Part shown: positions 45,279 through 54,699 of the stretch, piece by piece
How the letters are laid out: each line of letters opens with the position of its first letter
How positions within the stretch are numbered: position 1 is the stretch's first letter
Assembly (NCBI GenBank): GCA_002084805.1
Contig: NBMC01000011.1
Location: forward strand, 1-61,864
Origin: Spirochaetaceae bacterium 4572_59
GTDB taxonomy: Bacteria > Spirochaetota > Spirochaetia > DSM-2461
Direction: 5' to 3'
DNA: 61,864 nucleotides
Notes under the pieces: generated by a model
Seen by the model: only the letters and a program-made list of their open reading frames with translations
The model's database searches: none
Told to the model about the DNA's origin: nothing
Made by a program: the position numbers and the translations under genes

Positions 45279-46403
45279 ATGAGCATACGATTTTTATCTG
45301 GTATCCACTCAGTTCTACCGGGACTGGAAGAACATTACAGGTCAGAAAATAACAGTTATAACAATCAGCAGATGAAACTGGGAGTTCTCTTTATTCTGCC
45401 GGGTTTTGTGATTCTGTTATGTCGTTATTTTATGAGAGCTTCGGCTAACATTCCCCATGATTTGTCTGGATTCTATCCGTATATTTACAGCGCTCTGATT
45501 TTTGCAGGACTAATTATGCTGTTATTGAGGAGAATCCTGCATCATAAACTATCTCTGATAAAATCAGCCCGTCTTCAAATGTTTTTTATTGTTCTTTATG
45601 CTTTTCTGCTCATGGCCCTTGCCGTTCTGAACACAATCCTGCAGCAGGAGTTGTATGCTTATTTGCTTCTTATTCTTTTTCTCAGCGTAGCTGTCTGGCT
45701 TAATATCAGAGTTTATTCACTTCTGTCCCTGTTGACCCTTGGATTGATGCTCGCTGTGATTACTCAGGCCGGACTGGATCCTGATCAGTTTTCTGTTAAG
45801 ATTTTTCAGATGCTTCTCTATTATGCTGTAGGCTGGTTTCTGTATCTGAGTCTGACTTCTCTTCTGATGGAGAACTTCTATAACAGAATGTCCCTAGAAG
45901 AACAGTATCAGCAGTTGGCAACCGAGAGTATTACCGATCCTCTGACCGGATTGTATAACAGAAAATCCCTACAGGAGGATCTGAAAAAGGAGTGGGCCAA
46001 GTGTCAGAGAAAGGATGTTCCTTTTTGTATAATCATGCTGGATATCGATAATTTCAGGGATATCAATGAAAGCTTCGGACATACCATGGGAGATCAACTG
46101 ATACGGGAACTATCCTCCATGCTCCGGAACGCGGTTCGTCTCTCCGATAAGGTCTACCGTTATGGTGGGGAAGAATTTCTGATTCTGTTACCAGAAACCG
46201 CCATAGAGACAGTAAGCGTTGTGGGAGAGCGAATACGTGAATCTGTTGAGAATCAGCACTTTAAGGGGATCCATAAAACTGTAACTATCAGTATGGGGAT
46301 TGCTCAGAGTGAAGAGGATATCAATATTGATATCCTCGTTAACCGGGCTGATCAGAATTTGTCTAAAGCGAAAGAAAACGGCCGTAACCGGGTGGAGTTA
46401 TAG
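45279..46403 (+). CDS. Membrane-bound GGDEF diguanylate cyclase
   Basis: A 374-residue protein with six predicted membrane helices (about 30-205) and a C-terminal GGDEF domain starting at TDPLTGLYNRKSL. The active site is YRYGGEEFLILLPE, and the RLSD five residues before it is an intact I-site. The helix bundle has no recognised sensor signature. It makes cyclic di-GMP. The start ATG 45279 has no ribosome site, and a second in-frame ATG at 45372 is no better. Confidence 0.9.
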   Translation: MSIRFLSGIHSVLPGLEEHYRSENNSYNNQQMKLGVLFILPGFVILLCRYFMRASANIPHDLSGFYPYIYSALIFAGLIMLLLRRILHHKLSLIKSARLQMFFIVLYAFLLMALAVLNTILQQELYAYLLLILFLSVAVWLNIRVYSLLSLLTLGLMLAVITQAGLDPDQFSVKIFQMLLYYAVGWFLYLSLTSLLMENFYNRMSLEEQYQQLATESITDPLTGLYNRKSLQEDLKKEWAKCQRKDVPFCIIMLDIDNFRDINESFGHTMGDQLIRELSSMLRNAVRLSDKVYRYGGEEFLILLPETAIETVSVVGERIRESVENQHFKGIHKTVTISMGIAQSEEDINIDILVNRADQNLSKAKENGRNRVEL

Positions 46404-46426
46404 TTCCCCGGCTTTGATATAAAACT

Positions 46427-47638
46427 TTAAGACTGGGTCTCAATTTTTAATTTCAGATTCTCAATAATAGAAAAAATCTGGTGGTCTTTGGAAAAAACAG
46501 TAGCAAAGGTATTGGCGGCCTTATTCAGTTGTTCCAGAGCCAAGTCCTTTCTGTCTGTCATAAGATAGCTGACTCCCAGGTGATATTGAAGATTTCCCAG
46601 GACTTCCGGGTTTTTTTCATAGGGGGGCATCAGTTTTTCGAAAAAGGGCAGCAGCTCTTCCAGGGCATCAAAGGCGTTGAAGTGATTCATAATGGTCTGG
46701 CAGCTTTCGGGGCTTGCCGGGTAGAGCTCAAAGAAAACCCTGCTGTTCTCCAGGGCGGCTTCTCTGTCATTCATAACAAGATTTACCTGAATCAGTCTTT
46801 CGGGGAAGCGGTAGTCCTCGGGGGCAGTTTTTTTTCCTTCCAGGAGATATGCAAGGGTCTCCTGGCTGTTGTCTTCCATAAGGGCAATGGTTGATCCCAG
46901 AAAAAGGGAATCTGCCTTATAGCTGTCATCTTTGTATAGCTTTAGGGTTTTTCGGATCTCACCATCTGCGGCTACCAGTTGATTATCATTCATAAGGGCC
47001 ATGGCAAGATTATGATGGTAGGCGGGGTTGTCGGGATTTATCTCCAGGGCTTTCCTGAAGTGGAGGATGGAAGAGGACCATTCCTTTATGGTGAGCTCCG
47101 TATAAGCCAGATTGGCCAGGAGTATTTCATCTTTCCAGCCCTTATCCAGGGCCGCACGGTAGTGTTTCACAATCTGGTATTGAAGGTCTTCTTCGCTGAG
47201 ACCGTTTTCGCTTCCGAAGAGATAAAGCTGGTCGAAATAAAATTCTCCCAGCCAGTAATGGAGCTCCCCGTTTTCCGGATCCTTCTCCAGGGCGGTCAGC
47301 AGTCCTCCAGCAGGATCAAAGAGTTTCATATCTTCCATGCTGTTCCGGGTTTTTCTGACATCATTCAGAGTTTCTCCCGCTGCCAGATCAACAAAGGAGA
47401 ACATCTGATGCAGATTTGTTATGGCATAGTAGCGGATACACAGTTCTGTTTTGCTGATCATCATACGGGAAAAATCAATCTGTTCGGCATGTTCGTGGAG
47501 ATAAATCCAGGCGGATTTATAAAGGCCCTGGTCTCTGAGACGGTTTACCTCGGCAATGTGTTCATCCGATGTAGCGGCACTCAGATTCAGCTGAATTATC
47601 AGGGTGAAAAGTAGCATTATCAGATATTTTTTTTTCAT
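46427..47638 (-). CDS. Exported TPR-repeat protein
   Basis: A 403-residue protein with a signal peptide (YLIMLLFTLIIQLNLSAA) and several tetratricopeptide repeats, clearest at LHYWLGEFYFDQLY, ILLANLAYTELTIKEWSSSI, NPAYHHNLAMALMNDNQLVA and LGNLQYHLGVSYLMTDRKDL. TPR proteins are scaffolds. In spirochaetes many sit in the periplasm or on the outer membrane. Neighbours give no hint of partners, and no function can be assigned. Confidence 0.85.
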   Translation of the reverse strand: MKKKYLIMLLFTLIIQLNLSAATSDEHIAEVNRLRDQGLYKSAWIYLHEHAEQIDFSRMMISKTELCIRYYAITNLHQMFSFVDLAAGETLNDVRKTRNSMEDMKLFDPAGGLLTALEKDPENGELHYWLGEFYFDQLYLFGSENGLSEEDLQYQIVKHYRAALDKGWKDEILLANLAYTELTIKEWSSSILHFRKALEINPDNPAYHHNLAMALMNDNQLVAADGEIRKTLKLYKDDSYKADSLFLGSTIALMEDNSQETLAYLLEGKKTAPEDYRFPERLIQVNLVMNDREAALENSRVFFELYPASPESCQTIMNHFNAFDALEELLPFFEKLMPPYEKNPEVLGNLQYHLGVSYLMTDRKDLALEQLNKAANTFATVFSKDHQIFSIIENLKLKIETQS

Positions 47639-47859
47639 CTTATCTCTCCAAATTTTCAGTATACAGAAGCTGTTGTGATAGGACCAGTCCCCCTATTCTA
47701 CAGAAATATAGATTTTTTATTTATATCTGCTTCATATTTTGTTTATCTATTCCGGAAATACTATATTTAAGAACAGAAGATGAGAATCCTCTTACGGCTT
47801 TTCGTTATCAATCTGTTTGTGACTTAATTAAAATGAACCCGGGAACTAAGGAGCCTTTT

Positions 47860-48693
47860 GTGAAAAAGAAACCCCGTATCAGAACTACTGTGCAAATTCT
47901 ATTTTTTATGCTGATTGCTTTAATCGCGGTCAATCACACCCTAGCAGAAAGCGGAAGGGGAATCCCCTTTGTCGCTGAAGCTTCCCTCCATGCGGTCTGT
48001 CCCTTTGGAGGAGTGGTCAGCCTTTATCAGCTGATAACAACAGGAACCTTTGTAAAGAAGGTTCATGAATCAAGCCTTGTTCTTATGATCATCGTCTTTG
48101 TCTCCGCTGTTTTGATGGGTCCTCTTTTCTGTGGCTGGATCTGTCCGTTCGGAACCTTTCAGGAGTTTATGAGCAGGATAGGTAAAAAAATCTTTAAAAA
48201 GAAGTTTAATCGTTTCATCCCCTATAAATATGACAGGTATCTGCGTTTTCTCCGCTACATCGTTCTGATCAGAATCATTCAAATGACGGCCAGGTCGGGA
48301 GTCCTGCTCTTTGCCAAAGTGGATCCCTACTATGCTCTTTTTCAGTTCTGGACGGGAGAAGTGGCAATCAGTGCTATTATCATGCTTGTTGTTGTGATGA
48401 TCGCGTCCCTGTTTGTAGAGAGACCCTTCTGCAAATATTTCTGTCCCTTCGGTGCGCTGTTGGGACTGTTTAACCTTATCAGAATATTTCCGCTTAAACG
48501 AAATCCCAAGACCTGTATCTCCTGTGCTAAGTGTGATAGAACCTGTCCTATGAATATCCCTGTCTCCTCTCTTGAAACAGTCCGGAATCATCAGTGTATC
48601 AGCTGTTATCAGTGCACATCCGGAGACGGGGACTGTCCTGTTCCTCATACTCTGGAGTTTAAAACAGGATCTTTTGAGGAGCTGGAAAAATGA
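47860..48693 (+). CDS. NapH/CcoG-like membrane ferredoxin
   Basis: A 277-residue protein with about five membrane helices and four Cys-rich motifs. CGWICPFGTFQ and CKYFCPFGALLG are the paired CxxxCP motifs of NapH/NosR-type proteins. CISCAKCDRTCPMNIP and CISCYQCTSGDGDCPVP are 4Fe-4S sites at the C-terminus. It probably carries electrons from quinol or a cytoplasmic donor to a periplasmic reductase. GTG 47860 follows AAGGAG (47848-47853) by 6 bases, which I prefer to ATG 47833. It is coupled to the next gene by a 4-base overlap. Confidence 0.88.
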   Translation: MKKKPRIRTTVQILFFMLIALIAVNHTLAESGRGIPFVAEASLHAVCPFGGVVSLYQLITTGTFVKKVHESSLVLMIIVFVSAVLMGPLFCGWICPFGTFQEFMSRIGKKIFKKKFNRFIPYKYDRYLRFLRYIVLIRIIQMTARSGVLLFAKVDPYYALFQFWTGEVAISAIIMLVVVMIASLFVERPFCKYFCPFGALLGLFNLIRIFPLKRNPKTCISCAKCDRTCPMNIPVSSLETVRNHQCISCYQCTSGDGDCPVPHTLEFKTGSFEELEK

Positions 48694-49412
48694 TAGTAGA
48701 CGCAAAAAAGGCAGCCCTGATTCTTCCTCTGTTTTTTCTTCTGGGAATCGGATATACCATGATTACAGGTTACTGGCGAACAGACAGTTCCAAGCAGCCT
48801 TCCCGCTATAGCGAGGGAGAACTGGCCGGGGAGTATAATCCCGCAGATATTCGGGGATCCTACTCTTTAGCAGACCTGGAGGCATCCTTTGTCATCCCTG
48901 TGGAAACCCTGGCAAAAGCCTTTGGGGTGGAAGATCATAATGATCTTTCTGCTATAAAAGTAAAAGAGTTTGAAGAATCCATAGGGGACATTGACGGGAA
49001 GGAAGTGGGTACTGACAGCATGCGTCTTTTTGTGGCTCTCTATCTGAACCGCCCCTATACTCCCGAAGAGGGTACAGCTCTGCCGCAACCGGCTTACAAT
49101 ATTCTGAAAAAAGAAGGAGCTGCTCCTGCTGCTCAACTGGCCCTCTTTGAGAACAGGCTTGTTCCCCTGGATACGTTTATTCTCAATGAAGTAGATATAC
49201 ATGAGGACGAAGAAGAGAGTGGCCTTCTGGAAATAAAGGGAAAAACAACTTTTGGCGAGCTTCTGGAAAGTGGAATCTCAGAGGACCAGCTTGTAGATGT
49301 GCTGGGTGGACTGCCCATGGGGGCAACTGCTTTGTCTGTCAGAGATTACTGTAAGGAACAGGGTTTGGAGTTTTCAGCCGTGAAGGCAAAACTGTTGGAA
49401 TATCTGGACTAA
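48690..49412 (+). CDS. Hypothetical membrane-anchored protein paired with the NapH-like ferredoxin
   Basis: A 240-residue protein with one N-terminal membrane helix (AALILPLFFLLGIGYTMIT) and an acidic exposed domain. Two similar helical modules are visible: GSYSLADLEASFVIPVETLAKAFG and GKTTFGELLESGISEDQLVDVLG, both of a form seen beside NapH-like ferredoxins, where an S/T-(L/F)-G/A-(D/E)-(L/I) turn starts each. No Cys cluster is present apart from one Cys in DYCKEQG. The overlap with the ferredoxin gene suggests a joint complex. The function is unknown. Confidence 0.75.
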   Translation: MIVDAKKAALILPLFFLLGIGYTMITGYWRTDSSKQPSRYSEGELAGEYNPADIRGSYSLADLEASFVIPVETLAKAFGVEDHNDLSAIKVKEFEESIGDIDGKEVGTDSMRLFVALYLNRPYTPEEGTALPQPAYNILKKEGAAPAAQLALFENRLVPLDTFILNEVDIHEDEEESGLLEIKGKTTFGELLESGISEDQLVDVLGGLPMGATALSVRDYCKEQGLEFSAVKAKLLEYLD

Positions 49413-49421
49413 TTCCCCTGA

Positions 49422-49733
49422 TCAGTGTGCAATAAGGATCAGCCAGGTCAGTCCTATGGAGGTCAATACCGGGAGAACCAGGCTGTTTCTGATAAACCAG
49501 GCCACCAGTGCCGCAGCTCCTATGGAAAGGAGTCCGGCCAGGGGCATATCAGGGAGAGCCTGAATGGTTCCGGGAAGAAGCAAGGCCCCCAGGGCAGCCA
49601 CAGGCATCATATTCAGTATATTTTTTACAGCATTGGGCATCTTCTGAATGCTGCCTGACAGGAAGGGTAGAACTCTAACCATATAGGTGAGGGCTGCAGT
49701 ACCAAAAAGGATGATTGCCAGATAAGTGTTCAC
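49422..49733 (-). CDS. azlD: AzlD-family subunit of a branched-chain amino acid exporter
   Basis: A 103-residue membrane protein with three or four helices, of the small subunit type. The N-terminus (YLAIILFGTAALTYMVRVLPFL) and the middle NILNMMPVAALGALLLPG are typical. It overlaps azlC by 4 bases. With AzlC it should export branched-chain amino acids or analogues. Confidence 0.9.
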   Translation of the reverse strand: MNTYLAIILFGTAALTYMVRVLPFLSGSIQKMPNAVKNILNMMPVAALGALLLPGTIQALPDMPLAGLLSIGAAALVAWFIRNSLVLPVLTSIGLTWLILIAH

Positions 49734-50434
49734 GCGTATGCTTCCTCTTCTTTTTCTGTTATCACCATGCTGGCGCTGACAGCCGAAATCATCATGGCTG
49801 TCACAAAGGACCAGCCTGCGGGCCAGTGCAGGCCCATGACAAACAGAGAATTCAATCCACCCGCAAACAGGGCCACCAGTAGATTTCTTTTTTCCTTACG
49901 GATTTCCGGAACAAGCAGGGCTGCAAAAAGAGCATAGAGTGCCACCCCTGTGGCTTCCTGAAAACTGGGGGGAAGAACAGAACCGCCTAAAGCACCCGTG
50001 AGGGTTCCTCCGGCCCATCCCAGGTAAGCCGTAATTTGTAATCCGTAGACAAAGGGAACGGGGACTTTTCCCTCCCGGGCGCTGATCACACTGAAGTTCT
50101 CATCTGTGACACAATAGGCTGTAATAAATTTATCTATAGTATGGGGGAAGTCTATTTTAAGGGAGAGGGATGTACTCATAAGCATATAGCGGAAGTTCAG
50201 CAGAAAAACGGAAAACACCGCTTCCACCGGTGAAACTCCGAGCATCATCAGGTTTATGGACATAAACTGTCCCGCTCCAGTTGTGCTGACAAGAGAGAAG
50301 AGGGTGGCTTCCCAGACGGAAAGACCGGCGGTAACCGCCAGCAGGCCAAATGCAATTGATGCAGAAAAATATCCTATAAATACGGGAATACCAGCCTGTA
50401 CCCCCTTTAAAAAAAGATGTTTCCTATTGTTCAC
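49730..50434 (-). CDS. azlC: AzlC-family amino acid exporter, large subunit
   Basis: A 234-residue membrane protein of the AzlC type. GVQAGIPVFIGYFSASIAFG is the usual start, STTGAGQFMSINLMMLG the central pore region, and LNFRYMLMSTSLS the conserved loop. It overlaps both its upstream neighbour (a nucleotidyltransferase gene) and azlD by 4 bases. The link between the exporter and the nucleotidyltransferase is not understood. Confidence 0.92.
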   Translation of the reverse strand: MNNRKHLFLKGVQAGIPVFIGYFSASIAFGLLAVTAGLSVWEATLFSLVSTTGAGQFMSINLMMLGVSPVEAVFSVFLLNFRYMLMSTSLSLKIDFPHTIDKFITAYCVTDENFSVISAREGKVPVPFVYGLQITAYLGWAGGTLTGALGGSVLPPSFQEATGVALYALFAALLVPEIRKEKRNLLVALFAGGLNSLFVMGLHWPAGWSFVTAMMISAVSASMVITEKEEEAYA

Positions 50435-51321
50435 AGTTTTTCAGGATATTGTCCGCCCTCAATGAGGGCTTTTATCTTAGCAATAACATCCGCCTTATCC
50501 TCTTTATAGGTTACGCCGAACCATGCCGCATCTGTTTCCAGTACTTTTACCGGAAGTTTTTCTTCCTGAATAAGGGTGTTAACGATTAGAGGGATATAGA
50601 ACTCTGATTTTGTCTCGTCTCTGTGTTTTTCAAGAAAGTTGATAAAATACTGCTGTGAAAACTGGAATACCTCGGGGCTGAAAGCCCACAGGTTCATGGA
50701 AACCAGGTTGTTGTCGTCCAGTCCTTCACGGTTGGATGCCTGAATCTTTCCCTGTGGGTTCCTGTGGATTTCAAGAATTTCCTCAACATCTATGAGATTG
50801 CCCTCTTTATCGGCAGAACAGACTCCTCTGGCAACAGAGCCATGATTTGATAGGGTATTTTTTAAGTAATAGCCCACAAGTGCGGCTTCCAGTTTTGATG
50901 ATGTAATTCTGTCCAGAAAATCAGCGGCCTTTTTGAAAGCATCAAAACCGTAAAAATCATCGGCATTGATAACAATAAAGGGCTCTTTTACCACTTTTTC
51001 AGCACATAACATGGCATGTCCGGTTCCCCAGGGTTTTGATCTTTCCTGAGGAACGTTAAATCCTTCGGGCAGGTCATTAAGCTCCTGAAAGACATACTCA
51101 ACAGCCACTTTATCAGAAAGGCGGGAGCCTATCACTCTTCTGAACTCTTCTTCAATATCCTTCCGGATAATAAAAACTATTTTATTGAAACCTGCTCTGA
51201 CAGCATCAAAAACGGCATAGTCGATGATTGTCTCACCACCCGGGCCAATATGGTCCAGTTGTTTCAGCCCTCCATAGCGGGATCCCATTCCTGCGGCCAT
51301 AATTAGAACAGTTTTATTCAT
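50431..51321 (-). CDS. Sugar nucleotidyltransferase (GalU/GlmU-like NTP transferase)
   Basis: A 296-residue protein with the nucleotide-binding signature MAAGMGSRYGGLKQLDHIG, in which G-x-G-x-R and the later Lys bind the NTP. FIVINADDFYGFDAF carries the Mg-binding Asp, and KPWGTGHAMLCA follows the usual GTAxA loop. It makes an NDP-sugar or related compound. I chose ATG 51321 because AAGGAG precedes it by 8 bases. It heads a three-gene run with azlC and azlD. The substrate sugar cannot be read. Confidence 0.85.
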   Translation of the reverse strand: MNKTVLIMAAGMGSRYGGLKQLDHIGPGGETIIDYAVFDAVRAGFNKIVFIIRKDIEEEFRRVIGSRLSDKVAVEYVFQELNDLPEGFNVPQERSKPWGTGHAMLCAEKVVKEPFIVINADDFYGFDAFKKAADFLDRITSSKLEAALVGYYLKNTLSNHGSVARGVCSADKEGNLIDVEEILEIHRNPQGKIQASNREGLDDNNLVSMNLWAFSPEVFQFSQQYFINFLEKHRDETKSEFYIPLIVNTLIQEEKLPVKVLETDAAWFGVTYKEDKADVIAKIKALIEGGQYPEKL

Positions 51322-51513
51322 ATACGATACTCCTTTTTTCATAAATATAATAACTCCTCTGTTGAATGAATGGCAAGAGCGTCTTGAATCTGATTCTGAC
51401 AGCTGCTGTTAAAATCTGAAAATATCAAAATTGTCCTAATTATTGAAAATATGTCTCATAGTGTTTAAGGAAAATACCGGTCATAATCAACTGATAAATA
51501 ATTGGAGGAATAA

Positions 51514-52815
51514 ATGAAGAAATCAGTAATTTTATTGATGATCGTTCTGATGACACTGTCTTTCAGTCTCAGTGCCAACGGTCAGCAGGCTAGCGATGAA
51601 AGCGGACCTGTCTCAATTGAGTTTTGGACCCATGAGGATCCCAACCGGGATGCTATTGAAACACGCTATGTAGAAGAGTTTATGGCTTCTCATCCCGATG
51701 TAACTGTTAACAGAGTAACCCACTCATCCAAGAAGATTTTCGAACTGGTACTGACTGCGTTTGCAGCAAATGCCGGTCCAGATATTTTTAACATGCAGAT
51801 CGAACAGGCCTATTCTTACATTGTCAATGAAAGAGTTGCTCCCGTTGATTACATGGCTGCAGGTTATACTGATGCAGCGGATATGCAGGAAAAATATATG
51901 GACGGTTCTCTGGATTCCGTAATGGTTGATGGTGAAGTTTATGGTATCCCTCTGGAACTGAACAACTGGGCTATCTACCTGAACAAGAGAATCTTTGCCG
52001 ATGCCGGTCTGGATGCTGAAAAAGATTACCCTAAAACATGGGAAGAAGTTGCAGACATCTCTGAAAAACTGGTTCTGCGCGATGGTGAAATCATCACTCG
52101 TCGTGGATTTGACTTTCGCTATCCTTACTATTTGATTTCAATGACGCCCATGGTTGAACAGCTTGGTGGAAAACTGGTTAGTGAAGATGGAAAAACCGCT
52201 ATTATCGGTGATGATGCATGGATCAAATTCCTGACTTATATGAGGGAATGGGGACCCAACGGCAGAAACCTCGGTTCTCCCACCTATAAAAATGCCCGTA
52301 AACTTTTCAATATGGATAACAATGATATGGGAATGGCTATGTCCGGTCTTTATCAGGGTGCCCGTATCCGTAATGATAATAAAGAATTTTTCGATAGCGG
52401 CGATTGGATGATTATTCCTTACCCCACCTTCGAGAATGCTGTCAATGATGTTGCCTGTAACTTCTATGGCCAGTACTACATGGTTAACGCTCAGAACTCT
52501 GACAGAGAAATCAAAACTGCCTGGGAACTGACCGGTTATATGATGAGTCATGATGAAGAGTACCTGAAAGCTGTCAACATCGTTCCCCCCACAAAGAAAC
52601 TGATGAGTTCAGAAACCTTCCTGAATATGCCCTATTCTGAAGTATTTGTTAACGATCTGGCAAGAGCCCACGTTGTTTACACCTCTGAAAATGGTGCAAA
52701 AATGGAAGAACTCGTGAAAGAAGCAGTTGAGTCTGTAATGCTCGGCGGAATTGATCCCGTTCAGGCACATGCAACCCTGAAGGCTAAAGCACAGGAACTG
52801 CTGAACGAACTGTAA
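51514..52815 (+). CDS. Carbohydrate ABC binding protein (family 1, MalE/UgpB-like)
   Basis: A 433-residue exported binding protein with a signal peptide ending LSANGQQ. Recognisable parts are VSIEFWTHEDPNRDAIE, GPDIFNMQIEQAYSYI, GEVYGIPLELNNWAIYLNKRI (in pieces) and KTWEEVADISEKLV. It is the first gene of a three-gene importer with two permeases. No ATPase is linked, so a shared MsmK-type ATPase is likely. The ligand is probably an oligosaccharide. GGAGG sits 8 bases before ATG 51514. Confidence 0.92.
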   Translation: MKKSVILLMIVLMTLSFSLSANGQQASDESGPVSIEFWTHEDPNRDAIETRYVEEFMASHPDVTVNRVTHSSKKIFELVLTAFAANAGPDIFNMQIEQAYSYIVNERVAPVDYMAAGYTDAADMQEKYMDGSLDSVMVDGEVYGIPLELNNWAIYLNKRIFADAGLDAEKDYPKTWEEVADISEKLVLRDGEIITRRGFDFRYPYYLISMTPMVEQLGGKLVSEDGKTAIIGDDAWIKFLTYMREWGPNGRNLGSPTYKNARKLFNMDNNDMGMAMSGLYQGARIRNDNKEFFDSGDWMIIPYPTFENAVNDVACNFYGQYYMVNAQNSDREIKTAWELTGYMMSHDEEYLKAVNIVPPTKKLMSSETFLNMPYSEVFVNDLARAHVVYTSENGAKMEELVKEAVESVMLGGIDPVQAHATLKAKAQELLNEL

Positions 52816-52843
52816 GAAATGCAGCTTAGTTGACATTTAATGG

Positions 52844-52871
52844 GAGGTCCGGGATTCCGGACCTCTCTTTT
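52844..52871 (+). terminator. Hairpin after the binding-protein gene (attenuator)
   Basis: A perfect 9-bp stem GAGGTCCGG (52844-52852) / CCGGACCTC (52857-52865) with a 4-base GATT loop and TCTTTT after it. It lies between the binding-protein and permease genes, the same place as the hairpin at 29241 in the other sugar operon. Confidence 0.7.
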
Positions 52872-52913
52872 CGCAGATAAGTGTTTGAAAACTTAATAAG
52901 GAGAAATGCTAAA

Positions 52914-53825
52914 ATGGGAAAAACTGCCCCCACAGGAAAAATTGAGAGAAAGCTGGCCCGCTGGGGACTGATATTTGTGACTCCGGCTATCGTTTTTTTT
53001 TCAATTTTCAGTTTCTATCCAATTCTTACGGCTTTTTATACAAGCCTATTCAAAAAGAACCTTCTATCTCTGAAAAAACCCCCCTTTGTAGGACTGGGGA
53101 ATTATAAATACCTCTTTACATCTTCAGATTTCTGGAACTCTGTGGAAGCCACTTTTATTTTTGCTCTGGGAACATTTCTGCCCCTTCTTGTTCTCAGCTT
53201 AATGCTGGCAGCCTTTATTATGAATGTTCCAAAAGCCAGAAAATTCTTTCAAATGGCATATTATACCCCTGCGGTTATCTCCTCTGTTGTCTCTGCTGCT
53301 ATCTGGCTGTTGATCTTCGATCCCCGGGGACTTGCCAATCAGTGGGCGAATACAATAATGAATACTCCCGGTATCGATCACCGCTGGTTAGCCCATAGTG
53401 TTATGGTTCGCATCTCTACCATGCTTGTGTATTTCTGGAAGTATATAGGTTACTTTGTCATCATATTTATTTCTGGATTAGCCTCAATTCCTCCCAGTAT
53501 GTATGAAGCGGCCCATATCGATGGTGCCAGCCGTTGGGATGCTTTCTGGAAAATCACTTTCCCTCTGCTCCGGCCGACGGTTGTACTGGTATCCATTATG
53601 AGTATGCTTCAGTGTTTAAAGACATTCTCAACCCAGTATCTGTTCACACAGTCCGGTGCACCTCAGGCTCCCATCAATGTTATTACATTGAATATCTATA
53701 ATACGGGAATCAGGGACTTTAGAATCGGCAGGGCCAGTGCCATGAGTATTATTCTTTTTGCATTGATGCTCTTTTTTACCTGGCTTCAGTTCAAGTTCTC
53801 AAAATCAGATGAGACCAGTTATTAA
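52914..53825 (+). CDS. Carbohydrate ABC permease (MalF/UgpA-like)
   Basis: A 303-residue permease with six predicted helices and the EAA loop (YEAAHIDGASRWDAFWKITFPLL). AAGGAG (52898-52903) with a 10-base spacer supports ATG 52914. It pairs with the next gene's product. The N-terminal region before the first helix is rich in Lys and Arg, as expected for the cytoplasmic side. Confidence 0.93.
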   Translation: MGKTAPTGKIERKLARWGLIFVTPAIVFFSIFSFYPILTAFYTSLFKKNLLSLKKPPFVGLGNYKYLFTSSDFWNSVEATFIFALGTFLPLLVLSLMLAAFIMNVPKARKFFQMAYYTPAVISSVVSAAIWLLIFDPRGLANQWANTIMNTPGIDHRWLAHSVMVRISTMLVYFWKYIGYFVIIFISGLASIPPSMYEAAHIDGASRWDAFWKITFPLLRPTVVLVSIMSMLQCLKTFSTQYLFTQSGAPQAPINVITLNIYNTGIRDFRIGRASAMSIILFALMLFFTWLQFKFSKSDETSY

Positions 53826-53837
53826 GGAGCAATGAAT

Positions 53838-54695
53838 ATGTTGAATATTTCTGACTTATATAAAGAAAAAGCCTCTTTGGCTTTGATGTATTTTCTACTG
53901 ATTGTGATGGTGATTTTTACAATTGCACCTCTTCTCTTTATGGCGACGGCTGCCTTTATGCCATCCAGGGATATCGTAAAAATGCCTTACCAGTGGATCC
54001 CAAAAACTTTTCACTGGCCTAACTTCTTTAAGGCTATTGCCGGGAATGATGGGAAATTTATGTTTCCCAGGACTCTTCTGAACTCTCTGATCGTAGCCTC
54101 GACAGTTACAGTGACAACCGTGTTTATAGCCTGTATGACCGGTTACGGACTGGCAAAATTTAAATTCAGAGGAAGAATGATTGTTTTCCTGATGATCATG
54201 GCAACCATGATGATCCCTTTTGAAGCTATTATGATCCCCCTCTATCTGGTTACTACCAAAATCGGGCTTCAGAACAGTTATGGTGGATTGATTATACCCT
54301 TTATGGTGAGTGCTTTCGGGGTTTTTATGATGCGTCAGTACCTGGTTACATTTCCCGATGAATTTCTGGAAGCCGCCCGCATCGACGGCATGGGTGAGAT
54401 GCGGATCTTTTGGACCATTATTTTCCCTAACAGCGGACCGACCATTGCAACCCTTGCCATCCTGTCTTTCCGTGCCCAGTGGGATAACCTTCTCTGGCCC
54501 CTTCTGGTAATACAGTCTGAAAAGATGAAAACGGTCCCTCTGTATATTGTCAAGTTTACAGCGGAAAAACACAGTGATGAGGGAGCTATGATGGCTGTCG
54601 CCCTGCTGGCCAGTGTTCCCATGTTTATTCTGTTTTTCGTATTGTCCGAGTATTTTGTCGGAGGTTCTGCCGTCTACTCTTCCAGGAAGGGTTGA
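53838..54695 (+). CDS. Carbohydrate ABC permease (MalG/UgpE-like)
   Basis: A 285-residue permease with six helices and the EAA loop (FLEAARIDGMGEMRIFWTIIFPNSGP in pieces). AAGGAG (53824-53829) is 8 bases from ATG 53838 but only 2 from ATG 53832, so I use the later start. It overlaps no gene but follows the first permease by 12 bases. The C-terminus (YFVGGSAVYSSRKG) has the family's G-(A/S)-x-K-G end. Confidence 0.93.
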   Translation: MLNISDLYKEKASLALMYFLLIVMVIFTIAPLLFMATAAFMPSRDIVKMPYQWIPKTFHWPNFFKAIAGNDGKFMFPRTLLNSLIVASTVTVTTVFIACMTGYGLAKFKFRGRMIVFLMIMATMMIPFEAIMIPLYLVTTKIGLQNSYGGLIIPFMVSAFGVFMMRQYLVTFPDEFLEAARIDGMGEMRIFWTIIFPNSGPTIATLAILSFRAQWDNLLWPLLVIQSEKMKTVPLYIVKFTAEKHSDEGAMMAVALLASVPMFILFFVLSEYFVGGSAVYSSRKG

Positions 54696-54699
54696 TGCT

